A stretch of DNA of 64,000 bases from the NCBI RefSeq assembly GCF_030295955.1, contig NZ_AP027363.1, positions 3,015,046 through 3,079,045 on the forward strand, read 5' to 3'. The notes under the pieces are model-generated. The model was not told where the DNA came from. It worked only from the letters and a program-made list of their open reading frames with translations, and did not search any database. This DNA is from Thalassotalea agarivorans. GTDB taxonomy: Bacteria > Pseudomonadota > Gammaproteobacteria > Enterobacterales > Alteromonadaceae. The position numbers and the translations under genes are program-made. Of this stretch, positions 50,400 to 60,567 are shown piece by piece (positions within the stretch are counted from its first letter, which is position 1; each line of letters starts with the position of its first letter).

Positions 50400-51287
50400 T
50401 TATTTTCTTCGCGCCCTAAGGTTATCCCAACTAAATACGATTAATGCGAGCCAAATAAATAAAAAGGTATATAGTTTTCCTGCCGCCAATGGCTCTGCAT
50501 AGTAAAATGTTGCCAACAAAAACATGATACTTGGCCCAACGTACTGGAAAAAGCCTAGCGCTTTAAGCGACAACCTTTTAGCCGCAGCTGTAAAACATAG
50601 TAGTGGTGCTGTAGTTACCACGCCGGCACAAATCAACAATACATTTAAGTCCATAGAATTATTAAAAAAGTTACTATGTGGCGTTTCTATATAGCACCAG
50701 TATGCTATTGCTATAGGCAACATAATTAATGATTCCACTAACAAGCCGACAAAGGTATCAATCGCCATTTTTTTGCGCATCAATCCATACAAACCGAAAC
50801 TTGCTGCCAGCGCCAGTGATATTACAGGTAGCGTGCCCAAGGTAATCACTTGGATAGCGACACCAATAAAAGCAAGCGCCACCGCCCAAGCCTGCCACTT
50901 TCTCAGTTTCTCATTTAAAAAGACAATACCTAAAAAGACACTAAACAAAGGATTGATGTAATACCCAAGACTGGCATCCAAAATATGGTCTGTATTCACC
51001 GCCCATATAAAGATAAACCAATTAATCGCCAGCAAGGTTGCCGACACAAAAAGCCTCTGCATCATGGCTTTGTCGCGCAATACACTGACTACTTGCGTAG
51101 TCTTATTCATAGCCACAACGATAACAGCAAGAATCAATACCGCCCATACGACACGATGCATTAGTATTTCTGTTGCGCTAACCTCAGACACCAGCTTGAA
51201 ATAGATGGGTGCGAAACCCCACATACTGTATGCAAGTAATGCATTAATGGCGCCTTTCTTTGTTTCTGCACTAACGGGATTGTTCAT
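50400..51287 (-). CDS. rarD: RarD-type EamA transporter
   Basis: This is an inner-membrane permease of the drug/metabolite transporter superfamily. The 295 residues hold about ten hydrophobic helices in two EamA halves. AYSMWGFAPIYFKL near the start, YYINPLFSVFLG, and LGFFQYVGPSIMFLLA are typical of the RarD group. The name comes from a chloramphenicol link in Pseudomonas, but the substrate here is unknown. It is divergent from recQ. Confidence 0.88.
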   Translation of the reverse strand: MNNPVSAETKKGAINALLAYSMWGFAPIYFKLVSEVSATEILMHRVVWAVLILAVIVVAMNKTTQVVSVLRDKAMMQRLFVSATLLAINWFIFIWAVNTDHILDASLGYYINPLFSVFLGIVFLNEKLRKWQAWAVALAFIGVAIQVITLGTLPVISLALAASFGLYGLMRKKMAIDTFVGLLVESLIMLPIAIAYWCYIETPHSNFFNNSMDLNVLLICAGVVTTAPLLCFTAAAKRLSLKALGFFQYVGPSIMFLLATFYYAEPLAAGKLYTFLFIWLALIVFSWDNLRARRK

Positions 51288-51415
51288 GAATACGAATCGG
51301 AAAAAATTTTCTGAATGTTAACATACAAATAGCGATTTCGAGCAGATATTCAGTGAACTTTGTTGTCGAACTAAGGTAAAATTATTGATACAAAAATAAG
51401 GCCCGAAAACGGTAC

Positions 51416-53242
51416 ATGAATCTCGCTACTGACACATCAACAGAGCAACAACTGCATAACGCACTAAAACAATATTTTGGCTACGAGTCGTTTAGGCCCG
51501 GCCAGCTTGACGTGATTAAAGCAATGCTTTCAGGGCAAGATAGTCTTGTACTTATGCCTACCGGTGGCGGTAAATCAATGTGTTACCAGCTGCCTGCAGT
51601 TGTTATGCCTGGCATAACCATTGTCGTGTCGCCATTAATCGCATTAATGAAAGATCAAGTAGACGGGTTAACGCGTTCAGGCATCCCCGCGGCTTTCATT
51701 AATAGCACGCTGAGCCAACAAGAAATTCACGATATTTTTAGAAAGCTCGGTAGTGGTGACCTAAAGCTGCTATATGTAGCCCCTGAAAGACTCACTCAGC
51801 ACTATTTCATTGAAGGGTTACAGCAACTGCCAATATCGCTGTTTGCAATAGACGAAGCACATTGTATATCACAATGGGGACATGATTTTCGCCCTGCCTA
51901 CACACGATTGAACACACTAAAATCGTTAATGCCTCATGTGCCAATGATGGCACTAACCGCAACCGCAGACGTTGCTACACGCAAAGATATTTTGTCTCAG
52001 CTTGCGTTGAACAACCCTTTTGTTCACTTAGGCAGTTTTGACCGACCAAATATACGGGTAACTTTGGCAGACAAATTTAATGGCATTGAACAACTTGCAA
52101 GTTATATCAAAAAACATCGTCAAGATAGCGGTATTGTCTACTGCAATTCTCGCTGGCAAGTAGAGAACTTAAGCAAAAAATTAGGCGAAAAAGGCATAAA
52201 CTGTGCGGCTTATCATGCCGGTTTAGAGGCCGAAATTAGGGATTATGTTCAAAATGCATTTACCAAGGATACAATCCAAGTTGTTATTGCCACAGTCGCA
52301 TTTGGCTTAGGTATTAATAAACCTAATATTCGTTTTGTGGTTCATTTTGAACCACCTAGAACCCTGGAAGGCTACTACCAAGAAATTGGCAGAGCCGGTA
52401 GAGATGGGTTGCCTGCAGAAGCCTTATTTCTTTACGACGAAAAAGATGCTCAACGTATAAAAAAGCGGATAGAAGAAGCCGAAGAAAACGGTAGGAATGA
52501 GGTTGAATTACAGCGCTTTGATGCAATTCAAGGCTTTATTGATGCCGAAAACTGTCGCAGAAAAGTCGTGCTCAATTACTTTGCCGAGTTTACTGAACAA
52601 GCCTGCAATAATTGTGATATTTGTCTAGACCCACCCAGCACGTTCGATGCCACAGAAGCTGCGCAAAAAGTGCTTTCTTGTGTTTTTCGCGTGCAACAAA
52701 AAGGCGATATACAGCATATTTTGAATGTATTACGAGGTGTTAAAACCACTCAAGTGACACAAGCCCAGCATGACACACTTTCCACTTTTGCGATTGGCAA
52801 AGATCAATCTGCCAGTTACTGGTATTCGATTATTCGTCAACTGATCCATCTTGGTTACCTACAACAAGATATCAGCGCTAAGTCTGCGCTGCAGCTAACT
52901 GAAGCTTCGCGAGTGATTCTAAAAGGCGAAAAAACCTTAAGCCTTTCTACACCTCGCCTACAGCAGCTCAGTTATTGGAAGTCTGCAACGGCTAGTAAGC
53001 TAATGGATAAAAAATTGTATGCCAAGCTACGCGACTTAAGAAAAGATCTAGCTCGCTCTGAAGATGTAGCGCCTTACATTATCTTTAATGACGCAACCTT
53101 ATCTGAACTCGCCAAATTAAAACCACGTAACGAACAAAGCATGCTGCGCGTTAGCGGTATTGGTGCGATAAAATTTGCGCGTTATGGTGCGCCTTTCTTG
53201 GCCATTATTAATGACCACGAAACCTTCAAATCTAACGCATAA
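51416..53242 (+). CDS. recQ: ATP-dependent DNA helicase RecQ
   Basis: RecQ is a 3'-5' superfamily 2 helicase in recombination and fork repair. The 608-residue protein has the Q-motif [10 protein letters not shown], Walker [16 protein letters not shown] box [16 protein letters not shown], motif [12 protein letters not shown], a Zn-binding RQC region ([10 protein letters not shown] ... CNNCDICL), and a C-terminal HRDC domain. The start is the ATG at 51416. Confidence 0.98.
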   Translation: MNLATDTSTEQQLHNALKQYFGYESFRPGQLDVIKAMLSGQDSLVLMPTGGGKSMCYQLPAVVMPGITIVVSPLIALMKDQVDGLTRSGIPAAFINSTLSQQEIHDIFRKLGSGDLKLLYVAPERLTQHYFIEGLQQLPISLFAIDEAHCISQWGHDFRPAYTRLNTLKSLMPHVPMMALTATADVATRKDILSQLALNNPFVHLGSFDRPNIRVTLADKFNGIEQLASYIKKHRQDSGIVYCNSRWQVENLSKKLGEKGINCAAYHAGLEAEIRDYVQNAFTKDTIQVVIATVAFGLGINKPNIRFVVHFEPPRTLEGYYQEIGRAGRDGLPAEALFLYDEKDAQRIKKRIEEAEENGRNEVELQRFDAIQGFIDAENCRRKVVLNYFAEFTEQACNNCDICLDPPSTFDATEAAQKVLSCVFRVQQKGDIQHILNVLRGVKTTQVTQAQHDTLSTFAIGKDQSASYWYSIIRQLIHLGYLQQDISAKSALQLTEASRVILKGEKTLSLSTPRLQQLSYWKSATASKLMDKKLYAKLRDLRKDLARSEDVAPYIIFNDATLSELAKLKPRNEQSMLRVSGIGAIKFARYGAPFLAIINDHETFKSNA

Positions 53243-53266
53243 AAAAAGCGCCTTATGGCGCTTTTC
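53243..53266. terminator. Bidirectional terminator recQ / cytochrome c
   Basis: The hairpin AAAGCGCC-TTAT-GGCGCTTT lies directly after the recQ stop, with an A run on one side and a T run on the other. It can serve recQ and the convergent cytochrome gene that ends at 53283. Confidence 0.85.
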
Positions 53267-53282
53267 TCATTAAAATATTTGC

Positions 53283-53582
53283 TTACTTCAAGCTAGCGTA
53301 ATACGCAGACAAGTTTGCAATATCTTCATCACTTAATGGCATAGCCATTGGCGCCATTACAGGATCTTTACGTGCGCCTGATTTGAAATCTTTAAGTTGT
53401 TTCTTAAGATATTCTTCTTTTTGACCCGCTAAATTTGGGTACATAGGTACAGCAGATACACCTGCTTGACCGTGACAAGCCGCACAAACTGCTGATTTTG
53501 CCTTACCTGCTGCAATATCTGCTGCTAAAGAAGGCGCAGCCATCAATACTGTAGCGGCTAAAGTCATCATGATTTTTTTCAT
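53283..53582 (-). CDS. Periplasmic monoheme cytochrome c
   Basis: This is a small class I cytochrome c. I chose the ATG at 53582 ([21 protein letters not shown]), which gives a Sec signal peptide cleaved after about residue 21. A longer in-frame start upstream at 53768 would place 62 unlikely residues before that peptide. Heme attachment is CAACH at residues 33-37, and the Met-rich [14 protein letters not shown] segment supplies the axial Met. At about 78 residues mature, it resembles the c553/c5-like group. Its redox partner cannot be inferred from the neighbours. Confidence 0.93.
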   Translation of the reverse strand: MKKIMMTLAATVLMAAPSLAADIAAGKAKSAVCAACHGQAGVSAVPMYPNLAGQKEEYLKKQLKDFKSGARKDPVMAPMAMPLSDEDIANLSAYYASLK

Positions 53583-53821
53583 ACCATCTACTCTCTTATT
53601 AATCACAAAAATACTCTGCGTACGATTATATGGAAAAACATCCCTGCTGTCCTTGATTTTTCTCAATAAAATCGTGGTTTTTTCAATCAACCTAGCTATA
53701 GCTAAATTCATTAGCACTGTTATAGTATTGTTACGTAGGCTAGCTTGTCTGGGTTCAATTAAATACACTACCCGTTTACGATTAAAATTTGTACTATTTT
53801 TTTAACAAAAGGTTAATAAGT

Positions 53822-55255
53822 TTGCGTTACACGACTTTAGCGATCACATTACTGGCTATTTTAACGTTGCCTAGAGCGATAGGCGATACGCATTCAAGTA
53901 CCACCAGTTTAAGTTATACGCAACGCGCTTTATCTAGTCACGCTAACCCCGCCGCCGCAAATTTAGTGATTCGTCGTAAAGATCCGCATTTGATGACTGG
54001 CGGTATGCTAGAAGTTGGTGTTGGTGTTGAGTATGGTGACATCGACAACCTTTTAGATTTAATTAACGACCTTAAGAATGATTTTGAGCCAAGTGAACCT
54101 GCGCCTCCGCCTGGCGAAATACCGCCGCCGGGGGATGACGATATTGACTGGGACAAAATATTTGAGATGTACCCAGATCTTGAAGACCGATTGGATCAAG
54201 TTAAAAAAGAAGCAACGCGTCGCGCAGCCTATTTTGCTCTTATAGCCGCTGAAGGATACGGAAAGGCAGAACTATATTTAGACTCGCCTTGGGTGATCAA
54301 AGAAGATCTTTGGGGTGGTTCGCTCATAGGCTCGATAAGCGCACGCGGTAATTCTAAGGCCATAGGGCTTTTTGAAAATATCGAATTTGATGCCGACATT
54401 GCAAAAGACTCCCTAAGTCAAATCCCTACTTTTGGGCCAAATGACGGTATTCAGGAATTAGACTTAAGCGCAGGTTTAACGCTTCACTACGACCCACTAA
54501 ACAGACGCGCCAAGTTGACTATCGACAACGATAGCCTACTGCTTGTAAAGGCAACAAAAATATACGAATTTTCATTGTCGTATTCTAACCAATTGCTCGC
54601 AACTGACTATGGCGAACTATATGTAGGTGTGCAACCCACCGTTTATCGCGTTGGTTTAACCAATATTACCACTCGACTTGGCGACGTTAACGACGCCAAT
54701 GAAATACTCGAAGATATTTTTAACGGTGATTATCGTTATGAAACAGGGTTTGATGCTGATATTGGGATGATATGGGCAAGTGACCATTATCAGGTTGGAT
54801 TTGCTGCGAACAATATTTGGGAATGGAACTACGGTTATCCAGAGGTCGATCGAAGCCGTTTTAAAAGCGACGATATCAACAGAAAGCTCGACTTTCATCA
54901 AAAATATACCATGCAACGTCAATATAGAATGGAAGCCGCTATTTATACCGACCAACGCCATTGGAGTTTAAATTTTGATGCCGACTTGAACGCGATTACT
55001 GATCCAATGCGCGACCAATATCAATGGGTAAATATTGCCGCCGGTTATGCTTCAGATAGCTGGTGGCTACCCAGCGCAAGGGTAGGTTTTAGTAAAAATC
55101 TCGTTGGTAGCAAATTGCGGTATCTAAATGCAGGAGCCACCTTCGCCAAAATATTTAATTTGGATGTTTCGGCATCTTTAGACAAAGCAGATATTGTAGA
55201 AGACCGTTATTTTAGAGGTGTAACCGTAACCCTTGGCGTGCAATACGATTACTAG
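53822..55255 (+). CDS. TraF/PorV-like outer-membrane protein
   Basis: The protein has a signal peptide (MRYTTLAITLLAILTLPRAIG) and a predicted outer-membrane beta-barrel, with alternating aromatic/hydrophobic strands and the ending VTLGVQYDY. The early HANPAAANLV motif is typical of the family annotated as conjugal transfer protein TraF-like (PF13729), related to PorV/FadL-like barrels. No conjugation genes are near. The insert PSEPAPPPGEIPPPGDDD (about residues 90-107) is Pro/Asp-rich. I prefer the TTG at 53822, which follows AAAGG; an in-frame TTG at 53789 adds 11 residues. The chaperone or cargo role is unknown. Confidence 0.75.
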   Translation: MRYTTLAITLLAILTLPRAIGDTHSSTTSLSYTQRALSSHANPAAANLVIRRKDPHLMTGGMLEVGVGVEYGDIDNLLDLINDLKNDFEPSEPAPPPGEIPPPGDDDIDWDKIFEMYPDLEDRLDQVKKEATRRAAYFALIAAEGYGKAELYLDSPWVIKEDLWGGSLIGSISARGNSKAIGLFENIEFDADIAKDSLSQIPTFGPNDGIQELDLSAGLTLHYDPLNRRAKLTIDNDSLLLVKATKIYEFSLSYSNQLLATDYGELYVGVQPTVYRVGLTNITTRLGDVNDANEILEDIFNGDYRYETGFDADIGMIWASDHYQVGFAANNIWEWNYGYPEVDRSRFKSDDINRKLDFHQKYTMQRQYRMEAAIYTDQRHWSLNFDADLNAITDPMRDQYQWVNIAAGYASDSWWLPSARVGFSKNLVGSKLRYLNAGATFAKIFNLDVSASLDKADIVEDRYFRGVTVTLGVQYDY

Positions 55256-55313
55256 TTGCCGATTAGCCTCTTTTTTAACTATAGTTTTATAAAAATAACG
55301 ATTTAGCTCACTT

Positions 55314-55790
55314 GTGAAAACAAACTTAATAACAAGAGAAGGTTTTCAAGCCTTACAAACAGAACTCGATCATTTGTGGCGCGAAAAGCGTCCTGAAGTT
55401 ACCAAGAAAGTATCTTGGGCGGCTTCGCTGGGCGATCGCAGTGAAAATGCCGACTATCAATATAATAAAAAATTGCTGCGCGAAATTGATCGACGCGTCC
55501 GTTTTCTGCGCAAACGTCTTGAATCACTAAAAATCGTCGATTTTTCCCCGCAACAATCAGGCAAAGTATTTTTTGGCGCCTGGGTAGATATCGAAAATGA
55601 AACAGGTGAAGAAAAGCGCCTTCGCATTGTCGGTGTTGATGAAATTTATGGACGCAATGACTATATTTCTATCGAATCCCCGATGGCTCGAGCCTTGTTG
55701 AAAAAGGAAGTCGACGATGAAGCTACTGTAGAAACACCTAACGGCCCATCGCTCTGGTACGTAAACAAGATTTGGTACGAGCGAGAATAA
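55314..55790 (+). CDS. greB: Transcription elongation factor GreB
   Basis: GreB rescues backtracked RNA polymerase by stimulating transcript cleavage. The start is GTG. The 158-residue protein has the N-terminal coiled coil with the acidic tip region (SLGDRSENADYQYNKKLLREIDR) and the C-terminal FKBP-like domain. The longer and more basic coiled coil with KRPEVTKKVSWAA marks it as GreB rather than GreA. The next gene starts at the base after its stop. Confidence 0.96.
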   Translation: MKTNLITREGFQALQTELDHLWREKRPEVTKKVSWAASLGDRSENADYQYNKKLLREIDRRVRFLRKRLESLKIVDFSPQQSGKVFFGAWVDIENETGEEKRLRIVGVDEIYGRNDYISIESPMARALLKKEVDDEATVETPNGPSLWYVNKIWYERE

Positions 55791-56780
55791 ATGAAAAAAG
55801 TTGCAGTAGTCATAACAAAGTTAATAACAGTTGCTTTATTGATGCCGCTGCACGCTTTGGCTCTGCAAGACGAGTCAGGTTTTAATAGTATTTCGCTAGA
55901 GGATGTGACGCCCAACGATGTAAGCCGAGCGGCAGTTGCGTTTATTAACTTAAGTACCTCACCAGGCATTGATGGTAGCGTCATCAATGTAAATAAAGGC
56001 GAGCAAAGGCAAACTAAATTTACTCGAGGTAGCTTGGGCTTTGCCAATGATTTTTCATTGGATTGGACGTTTATGAATTTTTATACGTCGGGTTCAATAA
56101 CAGCGGCTCACCTAGACGATCAAATCCTGTTCAATACGCAAGATAGTCGAGAATTCCTCGTTAATATAGATCGGCAAATAATTGCGATTGAATTAAGTGG
56201 CGGCTTCCTGATTCCTATCACCAAGAATCTAAAAGTAACGCCCTATATTTCGGTTATCTCTTCCAATTTTAAAAATGATTCCGATGCTCAGCGTCTAGGT
56301 GCCAACAATCCTTTAGTAAAATTACCACCTATTGCAGAGATTGAGTCGACAACTCATGCGCTTACTACCGCTTATACCATCGATATCGAATACGAACGTT
56401 GGTTAAAATTTGGTTTACTTGAAATCGAAGCACAATACGCCTCGTCTACAACTAAAACAGAAGACAAAATCAATGCCTTCTTAAATTTTAATGAATCTAT
56501 TCAAACGCTCACGGCGCAAGCTAGATGGAATGCTCCGACATCTCTTGAGCTTTTCGATTTAACTTGGGACTGGCATACGTACTACAAACACACTCACTTT
56601 TTAAACCTTAACCGCAACGCAATTGGCTTTAACTATTTTCATGAAATAGGGATAGGCGCGGACTACCAGTGGAACATCAAAGCTCTTAATTTGTTTGGTG
56701 TGCGTTATATTGGCATTCGCAGCAGCGTACTCTTTGGTGATGATGTGGAAGGCGTAAGCACGGAGATATATTTCAAATGA
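55791..56780 (+). CDS. Predicted outer-membrane beta-barrel protein (solitary autotransporter-barrel type)
   Basis: The 329-residue protein has a signal peptide (about residues 1-24, ending HALA). The rest is made of alternating short strands, and the C-terminus ends in Phe-Lys (EIYFK). FGVRYIGIRSSVLFGDDVEG lies near the end. The layout resembles the family described as solitary outer-membrane autotransporter beta-barrel (PF11557), but this is a tentative assignment. It starts at the base after the greB stop and overlaps the next gene by 4 bp, so it is translationally coupled to both. Confidence 0.65.
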   Translation: MKKVAVVITKLITVALLMPLHALALQDESGFNSISLEDVTPNDVSRAAVAFINLSTSPGIDGSVINVNKGEQRQTKFTRGSLGFANDFSLDWTFMNFYTSGSITAAHLDDQILFNTQDSREFLVNIDRQIIAIELSGGFLIPITKNLKVTPYISVISSNFKNDSDAQRLGANNPLVKLPPIAEIESTTHALTTAYTIDIEYERWLKFGLLEIEAQYASSTTKTEDKINAFLNFNESIQTLTAQARWNAPTSLELFDLTWDWHTYYKHTHFLNLNRNAIGFNYFHEIGIGADYQWNIKALNLFGVRYIGIRSSVLFGDDVEGVSTEIYFK

Positions 56781-57211
56781 AAAAGACGCTCTGTTTTTGC
56801 TTGTTAACAATTAGCCTCTCTGGTTGCAGTGTTTTCGAATATTTTCAGTTAAAACCTATCGAACAAGATGTGGTTAAGCTTTCAACTGTTGCCGAGTTTA
56901 TTTCAATCAATAACGAAGCTATTAATGGCCATGACGCAACACTGTCACCCGGGAGCTACACCATAAAAGTACAGTATCGCACGTTGTTAAGAGATTACAT
57001 TTGCACCTTTGAATTTGACGCCATTGGTGGCAACTACTACGAAATTGTTGATTATATGAACGAGCAACCCATCACGCTGTATCGACTCGAGCAAACTACA
57101 GCGGTATGGAGTAATCGCTTCGACCCAATCTCACCACTAGGGTGTAATATTACTTATCGATTCAGGGATAAACCGGATACCGAAAGTAAACCTAACCCAA
57201 AGAAAAACTAG
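56777..57211 (+). CDS. Hypothetical lipoprotein
   Basis: The 144-residue protein begins with a lipoprotein signal peptide whose lipobox SLSGC places Cys17 at the N-terminus of the mature protein. The +2 Ser favours outer-membrane sorting. The rest is about 125 residues with SPGSYTIKVQYRTLLRDY, a region like other small lipoproteins with a single beta-rich domain. I do not recognise a family. It overlaps the preceding barrel gene in an ATGA-type junction, which suggests the two products work together at the outer membrane. Confidence 0.7.
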   Translation: MKKTLCFCLLTISLSGCSVFEYFQLKPIEQDVVKLSTVAEFISINNEAINGHDATLSPGSYTIKVQYRTLLRDYICTFEFDAIGGNYYEIVDYMNEQPITLYRLEQTTAVWSNRFDPISPLGCNITYRFRDKPDTESKPNPKKN

Positions 57212-57290
57212 GCGAAATCGTTGAAAACTTGCCAAAACAGGGTTTTGTAACCACACTTCCTAGCAATTAATGGAATAGGGAGCGTGAATC

Positions 57291-58166
57291 TTGAAACGGT
57301 TTTTCGAACAATTAAGGCCTTTTTATTGGTTGCTATGTTGCGCTGCCTTGCCTGTAATTTCAGCGGACGAGCCACAACGTTCTTCTACATCTGACATGAA
57401 CAAACGCAATAATGTTGTGTCAATTTACCTACCTATACACGCTACCAGCCTGGAACTTAAAGGTATTGAAAATTTAGATCCAATAACAGTGGGTTTAGAT
57501 GAATTGCTTGAAGTGAGCACGGCGTATTTTACTATTGGCGTAAAATGGCAAAACAACGATTGGTTCCATAGTTTTGAGCTTTGGGAAGGGAAATACGAAC
57601 CCTTTGGAGAACTGGGACAGCAAGAAGATTTAGGTGATATTCCGTTGACTGACGACGGGAAAATAGTGCTTATCGACGCAACCGGGAATGTCTATTTGCA
57701 CTTGCGGCAACGTATTATGGAGTATCGCGGTGGCTATCGTTTTGGTGGTTTGGACAACCTTGATTACTATGTCATCGGTGGTATTAAAGAATACGATATT
57801 ACAACGGATATCGAAGCAAATGTTGTTGCAGAATCAGTCGCTATAGGGGGAAGTGTTTGCTTGCCAATAAACTGCATTGAACTTGGTAATAGGGGGCTCG
57901 ATATTAAACGTACCATCAACACCCGTTGGGCGGAGGCAGTAATTGGGTTACAGGCAGACTATATGCCGTTTAAAAATAGTAAATTTACATTCCTTTTTAA
58001 TAAAGGGCTTATTGGTGGTTCTAGCCATCAAATCGATGTAAAAGGTGGGTATATCTTTGACAGTGGTTTGTTTACTGAACTTGGTTATCGTTGGCATCAA
58101 TTTGAGGAAGATGGCTTAGAATTTACACAAAATGGCGCATTTCTTTCATTGGGTTACTCATTTTAA
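57291..58166 (+). CDS. Predicted outer-membrane protein, function unknown
   Basis: The 291-residue protein has a signal peptide to about residue 25 (ALPVISA) and beta-strand-rich sequence with aromatic girdle-like pairs (YFTIGVKWQNNDWFHSFELW). It ends in AFLSLGYSF, and a terminal Phe is typical of barrel proteins recognised by the BAM complex. Two Cys at about 193 and 198 (CLPINC) may form a loop disulfide. I do not recognise the family. It lies 79 bp after the lipoprotein gene and 95 bp before tex. Confidence 0.65.
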   Translation: MKRFFEQLRPFYWLLCCAALPVISADEPQRSSTSDMNKRNNVVSIYLPIHATSLELKGIENLDPITVGLDELLEVSTAYFTIGVKWQNNDWFHSFELWEGKYEPFGELGQQEDLGDIPLTDDGKIVLIDATGNVYLHLRQRIMEYRGGYRFGGLDNLDYYVIGGIKEYDITTDIEANVVAESVAIGGSVCLPINCIELGNRGLDIKRTINTRWAEAVIGLQADYMPFKNSKFTFLFNKGLIGGSSHQIDVKGGYIFDSGLFTELGYRWHQFEEDGLEFTQNGAFLSLGYSF

Positions 58167-58261
58167 AAGCTAATTTCTATTTAATTTGCGTTAAGCATTT
58201 ATTTTTATTTCGTTCCTTGTAAAATCCGTTGAAGTTTTGTTCCTGACTTCATGGCTTTCAT

Positions 58262-60565
58262 ATGCAATCTATTGTCGACATTATCGCTCAAGAGTTGAGT
58301 GTTTCTTCTAACCAGGTAAACGCAGCCGTTGCACTCATTGACGACGGTGCTACCGTTCCCTTCATCGCTCGATACAGAAAAGAGGTAACCGGCGGCTTAG
58401 ACGATGGTCATTTGAGACACCTTTCACAGCGCCTAACGTATTTAAGAGAACTAGAAGATCGCAGACAAGTTGTATTGGCGTCTATTGAACAACAAGGCAA
58501 ACTAACGGCCGAACTTAAAGCCGACATTGAAGCGGCTGACAACAAGACACGATTAGAAGATTTATACCTACCTTACAAACCAAAACGCCGCACAAAAGGG
58601 CAAATCGCGATTGAAGCGGGTATCGAGCCTCTAGCCGATGCTTTACTAGACAATTGGAACCTCGACCCTGAATTAGAGGGACAGTCATACTTAAACAAAG
58701 AGGCTGGCTTTGAAGATGTAAAATCAGTGCTAGATGGCGCTTGTTTTATCCTAATGGAACGCTTTGCCGAAGACGCAAATCTACTTCAAAAATTAAGAAA
58801 ACACTTATTGGGACAGTCACACTTAACAAGTACTGTAGCCCCAGGCAAAGAAGCAGAAGCTAGCAAGTATCAAGACTATTTCGCTCACTCTGAACGATTG
58901 GCAAATGTACCTTCTCATCGCGCACTAGCTATGCTTCGCGGCCGTAATGAAGGGCTTTTACAACTTTCTATTGATGTTGATCCAGGTGATGACAACAAAC
59001 TTTATTCAAGCTCAGAAGGGATTATTTCCAACCATTTTGGCCTGAATTTATCAGACCAGACGGCGGCAGCTTTTCTCAACAAAGTGGTGCGTTGGACATG
59101 GAAAGTAAAGCTTAGCTTGTCGCTAGAAACGGAATTACTGGGGCAAATGAGAGAACAAGCTGAAACAGATGCTATTAAGGTCTTTTCAACCAACCTATCA
59201 GATTTGTTGATGGCGGCTCCAGCCGGTGCGAAAGTTACGTTAGGATTAGATCCCGGTTTTAGAACCGGCTGTAAACTAGCTGTTGTAGATAATACTGGGA
59301 AACTGCTGCATACAGGCACAATTTTCCCTCATCAGCCGCAAGGGCATTGGGACAAAGCTATCCGCACATTAGTCAACATTTTTCAGCAGTTCAACGTTGA
59401 ATTGGTAGCAATTGGAAACGGTACGGCATCGCGCGAAAGTGACAAACTTGTCGGAGAAGCGATCAAAGCAAGTGCAAGCATTAAGCCACAAAAACTGATC
59501 GTCAGTGAAGCCGGTGCTTCGGTTTATTCTGCATCTGAATTTGCAGCGCAAGAATTTCCAGAACTTGATGTATCTATTAGAGGAGCAATTTCCATTGCAC
59601 GACGTCTACAAGACCCACTTGCAGAACTCGTAAAAATTGACCCTAAGGCAATAGGCGTAGGCCAATATCAGCATGACGTGAGCCAAAGTCAGTTGAGTAA
59701 AACTTTAGATGATGTCATCGAAGATTGCGTAAATGCTGTAGGCGTTGATTTAAATATTGCGTCTATCCCTTTGTTGACTCGAGTGTCTGGATTAAACAAG
59801 TCGATGGCGCAAAACATCGTCAATTACAGGGACAGTCACGGTAAATTTGAAAATAGAAATGATCTCATGTCGGTCCCAAGGCTTGGACCAAAAGCTTTTG
59901 AACAAGCAGCTGGCTTTTTGCGTATTTCCAATGGAAGTAACCCTCTAGATAAGTCTGGCGTTCACCCAGAAACATACCCTGTTATTACTAAGCTAATCGA
60001 ACAACTCAACCAACCTATTGAAGAGTTGTTAGGAAACAAAGCGGCACTACGAAAAGCTGACATCACTTCATTAACCACAGAATCTTTTGGTTCTATTACT
60101 GTTAAGGATGTAATTGCAGAACTTGAAAAACCTGGAAGAGATCCGCGACCAGCATTCAAAACGGCGGAGTTTAAGGAAGGGGTCGAGAAGATATCAGATC
60201 TGAAACCAGGTATGACTTTAGAGGGTGTGATATCCAATGTAGCTAACTTTGGTGCATTTGTTGATATTGGGGTACATCAAGATGGACTAGTGCATATTTC
60301 TTCACTAACTAACAAATTTGTTAGTGACCCTAGAGAAGTTGTTAAGGCAGGGGACATTGTCAAAGTTAAAGTACTTGAAGTTGATGTCCACAGAAAACGC
60401 ATCAGCCTCACCATGAGAATGGATGAAGAGGTAAGAATGCAAAAACAACCTTCTGCTCGAACTAAAAAGGTACAGAAAGCATCAAACAAACAAGGATCAA
60501 CAAAGTCTGCAAATGCTGCTATGGGTAACGCTTTTGCCGATGCATTTGCAAAGCTAAAAAAATAA
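58262..60565 (+). CDS. tex: Tex-family RNA-binding protein
   Basis: Tex (YhgF) is a nucleic-acid-binding protein linked to transcription and fitness. The 767 residues show the helical N-terminal domain ([16 protein letters not shown]), a YqgF/RNase-H-like domain ([17 protein letters not shown]), helix-hairpin-helix regions ([15 protein letters not shown]), and a C-terminal S1 domain ([21 protein letters not shown]). The Lys-rich tail is basic. In E. coli greB and this gene are adjacent, whereas here three envelope genes lie between. Three GGGACAGTCA(C) motifs occur inside the gene. Confidence 0.96.
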   Translation: MQSIVDIIAQELSVSSNQVNAAVALIDDGATVPFIARYRKEVTGGLDDGHLRHLSQRLTYLRELEDRRQVVLASIEQQGKLTAELKADIEAADNKTRLEDLYLPYKPKRRTKGQIAIEAGIEPLADALLDNWNLDPELEGQSYLNKEAGFEDVKSVLDGACFILMERFAEDANLLQKLRKHLLGQSHLTSTVAPGKEAEASKYQDYFAHSERLANVPSHRALAMLRGRNEGLLQLSIDVDPGDDNKLYSSSEGIISNHFGLNLSDQTAAAFLNKVVRWTWKVKLSLSLETELLGQMREQAETDAIKVFSTNLSDLLMAAPAGAKVTLGLDPGFRTGCKLAVVDNTGKLLHTGTIFPHQPQGHWDKAIRTLVNIFQQFNVELVAIGNGTASRESDKLVGEAIKASASIKPQKLIVSEAGASVYSASEFAAQEFPELDVSIRGAISIARRLQDPLAELVKIDPKAIGVGQYQHDVSQSQLSKTLDDVIEDCVNAVGVDLNIASIPLLTRVSGLNKSMAQNIVNYRDSHGKFENRNDLMSVPRLGPKAFEQAAGFLRISNGSNPLDKSGVHPETYPVITKLIEQLNQPIEELLGNKAALRKADITSLTTESFGSITVKDVIAELEKPGRDPRPAFKTAEFKEGVEKISDLKPGMTLEGVISNVANFGAFVDIGVHQDGLVHISSLTNKFVSDPREVVKAGDIVKVKVLEVDVHRKRISLTMRMDEEVRMQKQPSARTKKVQKASNKQGSTKSANAAMGNAFADAFAKLKK

Positions 60566-60567
60566 TC

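Noticed and set aside
53583-53768. Longer start for the cytochrome c gene
   Set aside because: The extra 62 residues would precede a normal signal peptide, which would not work for export.
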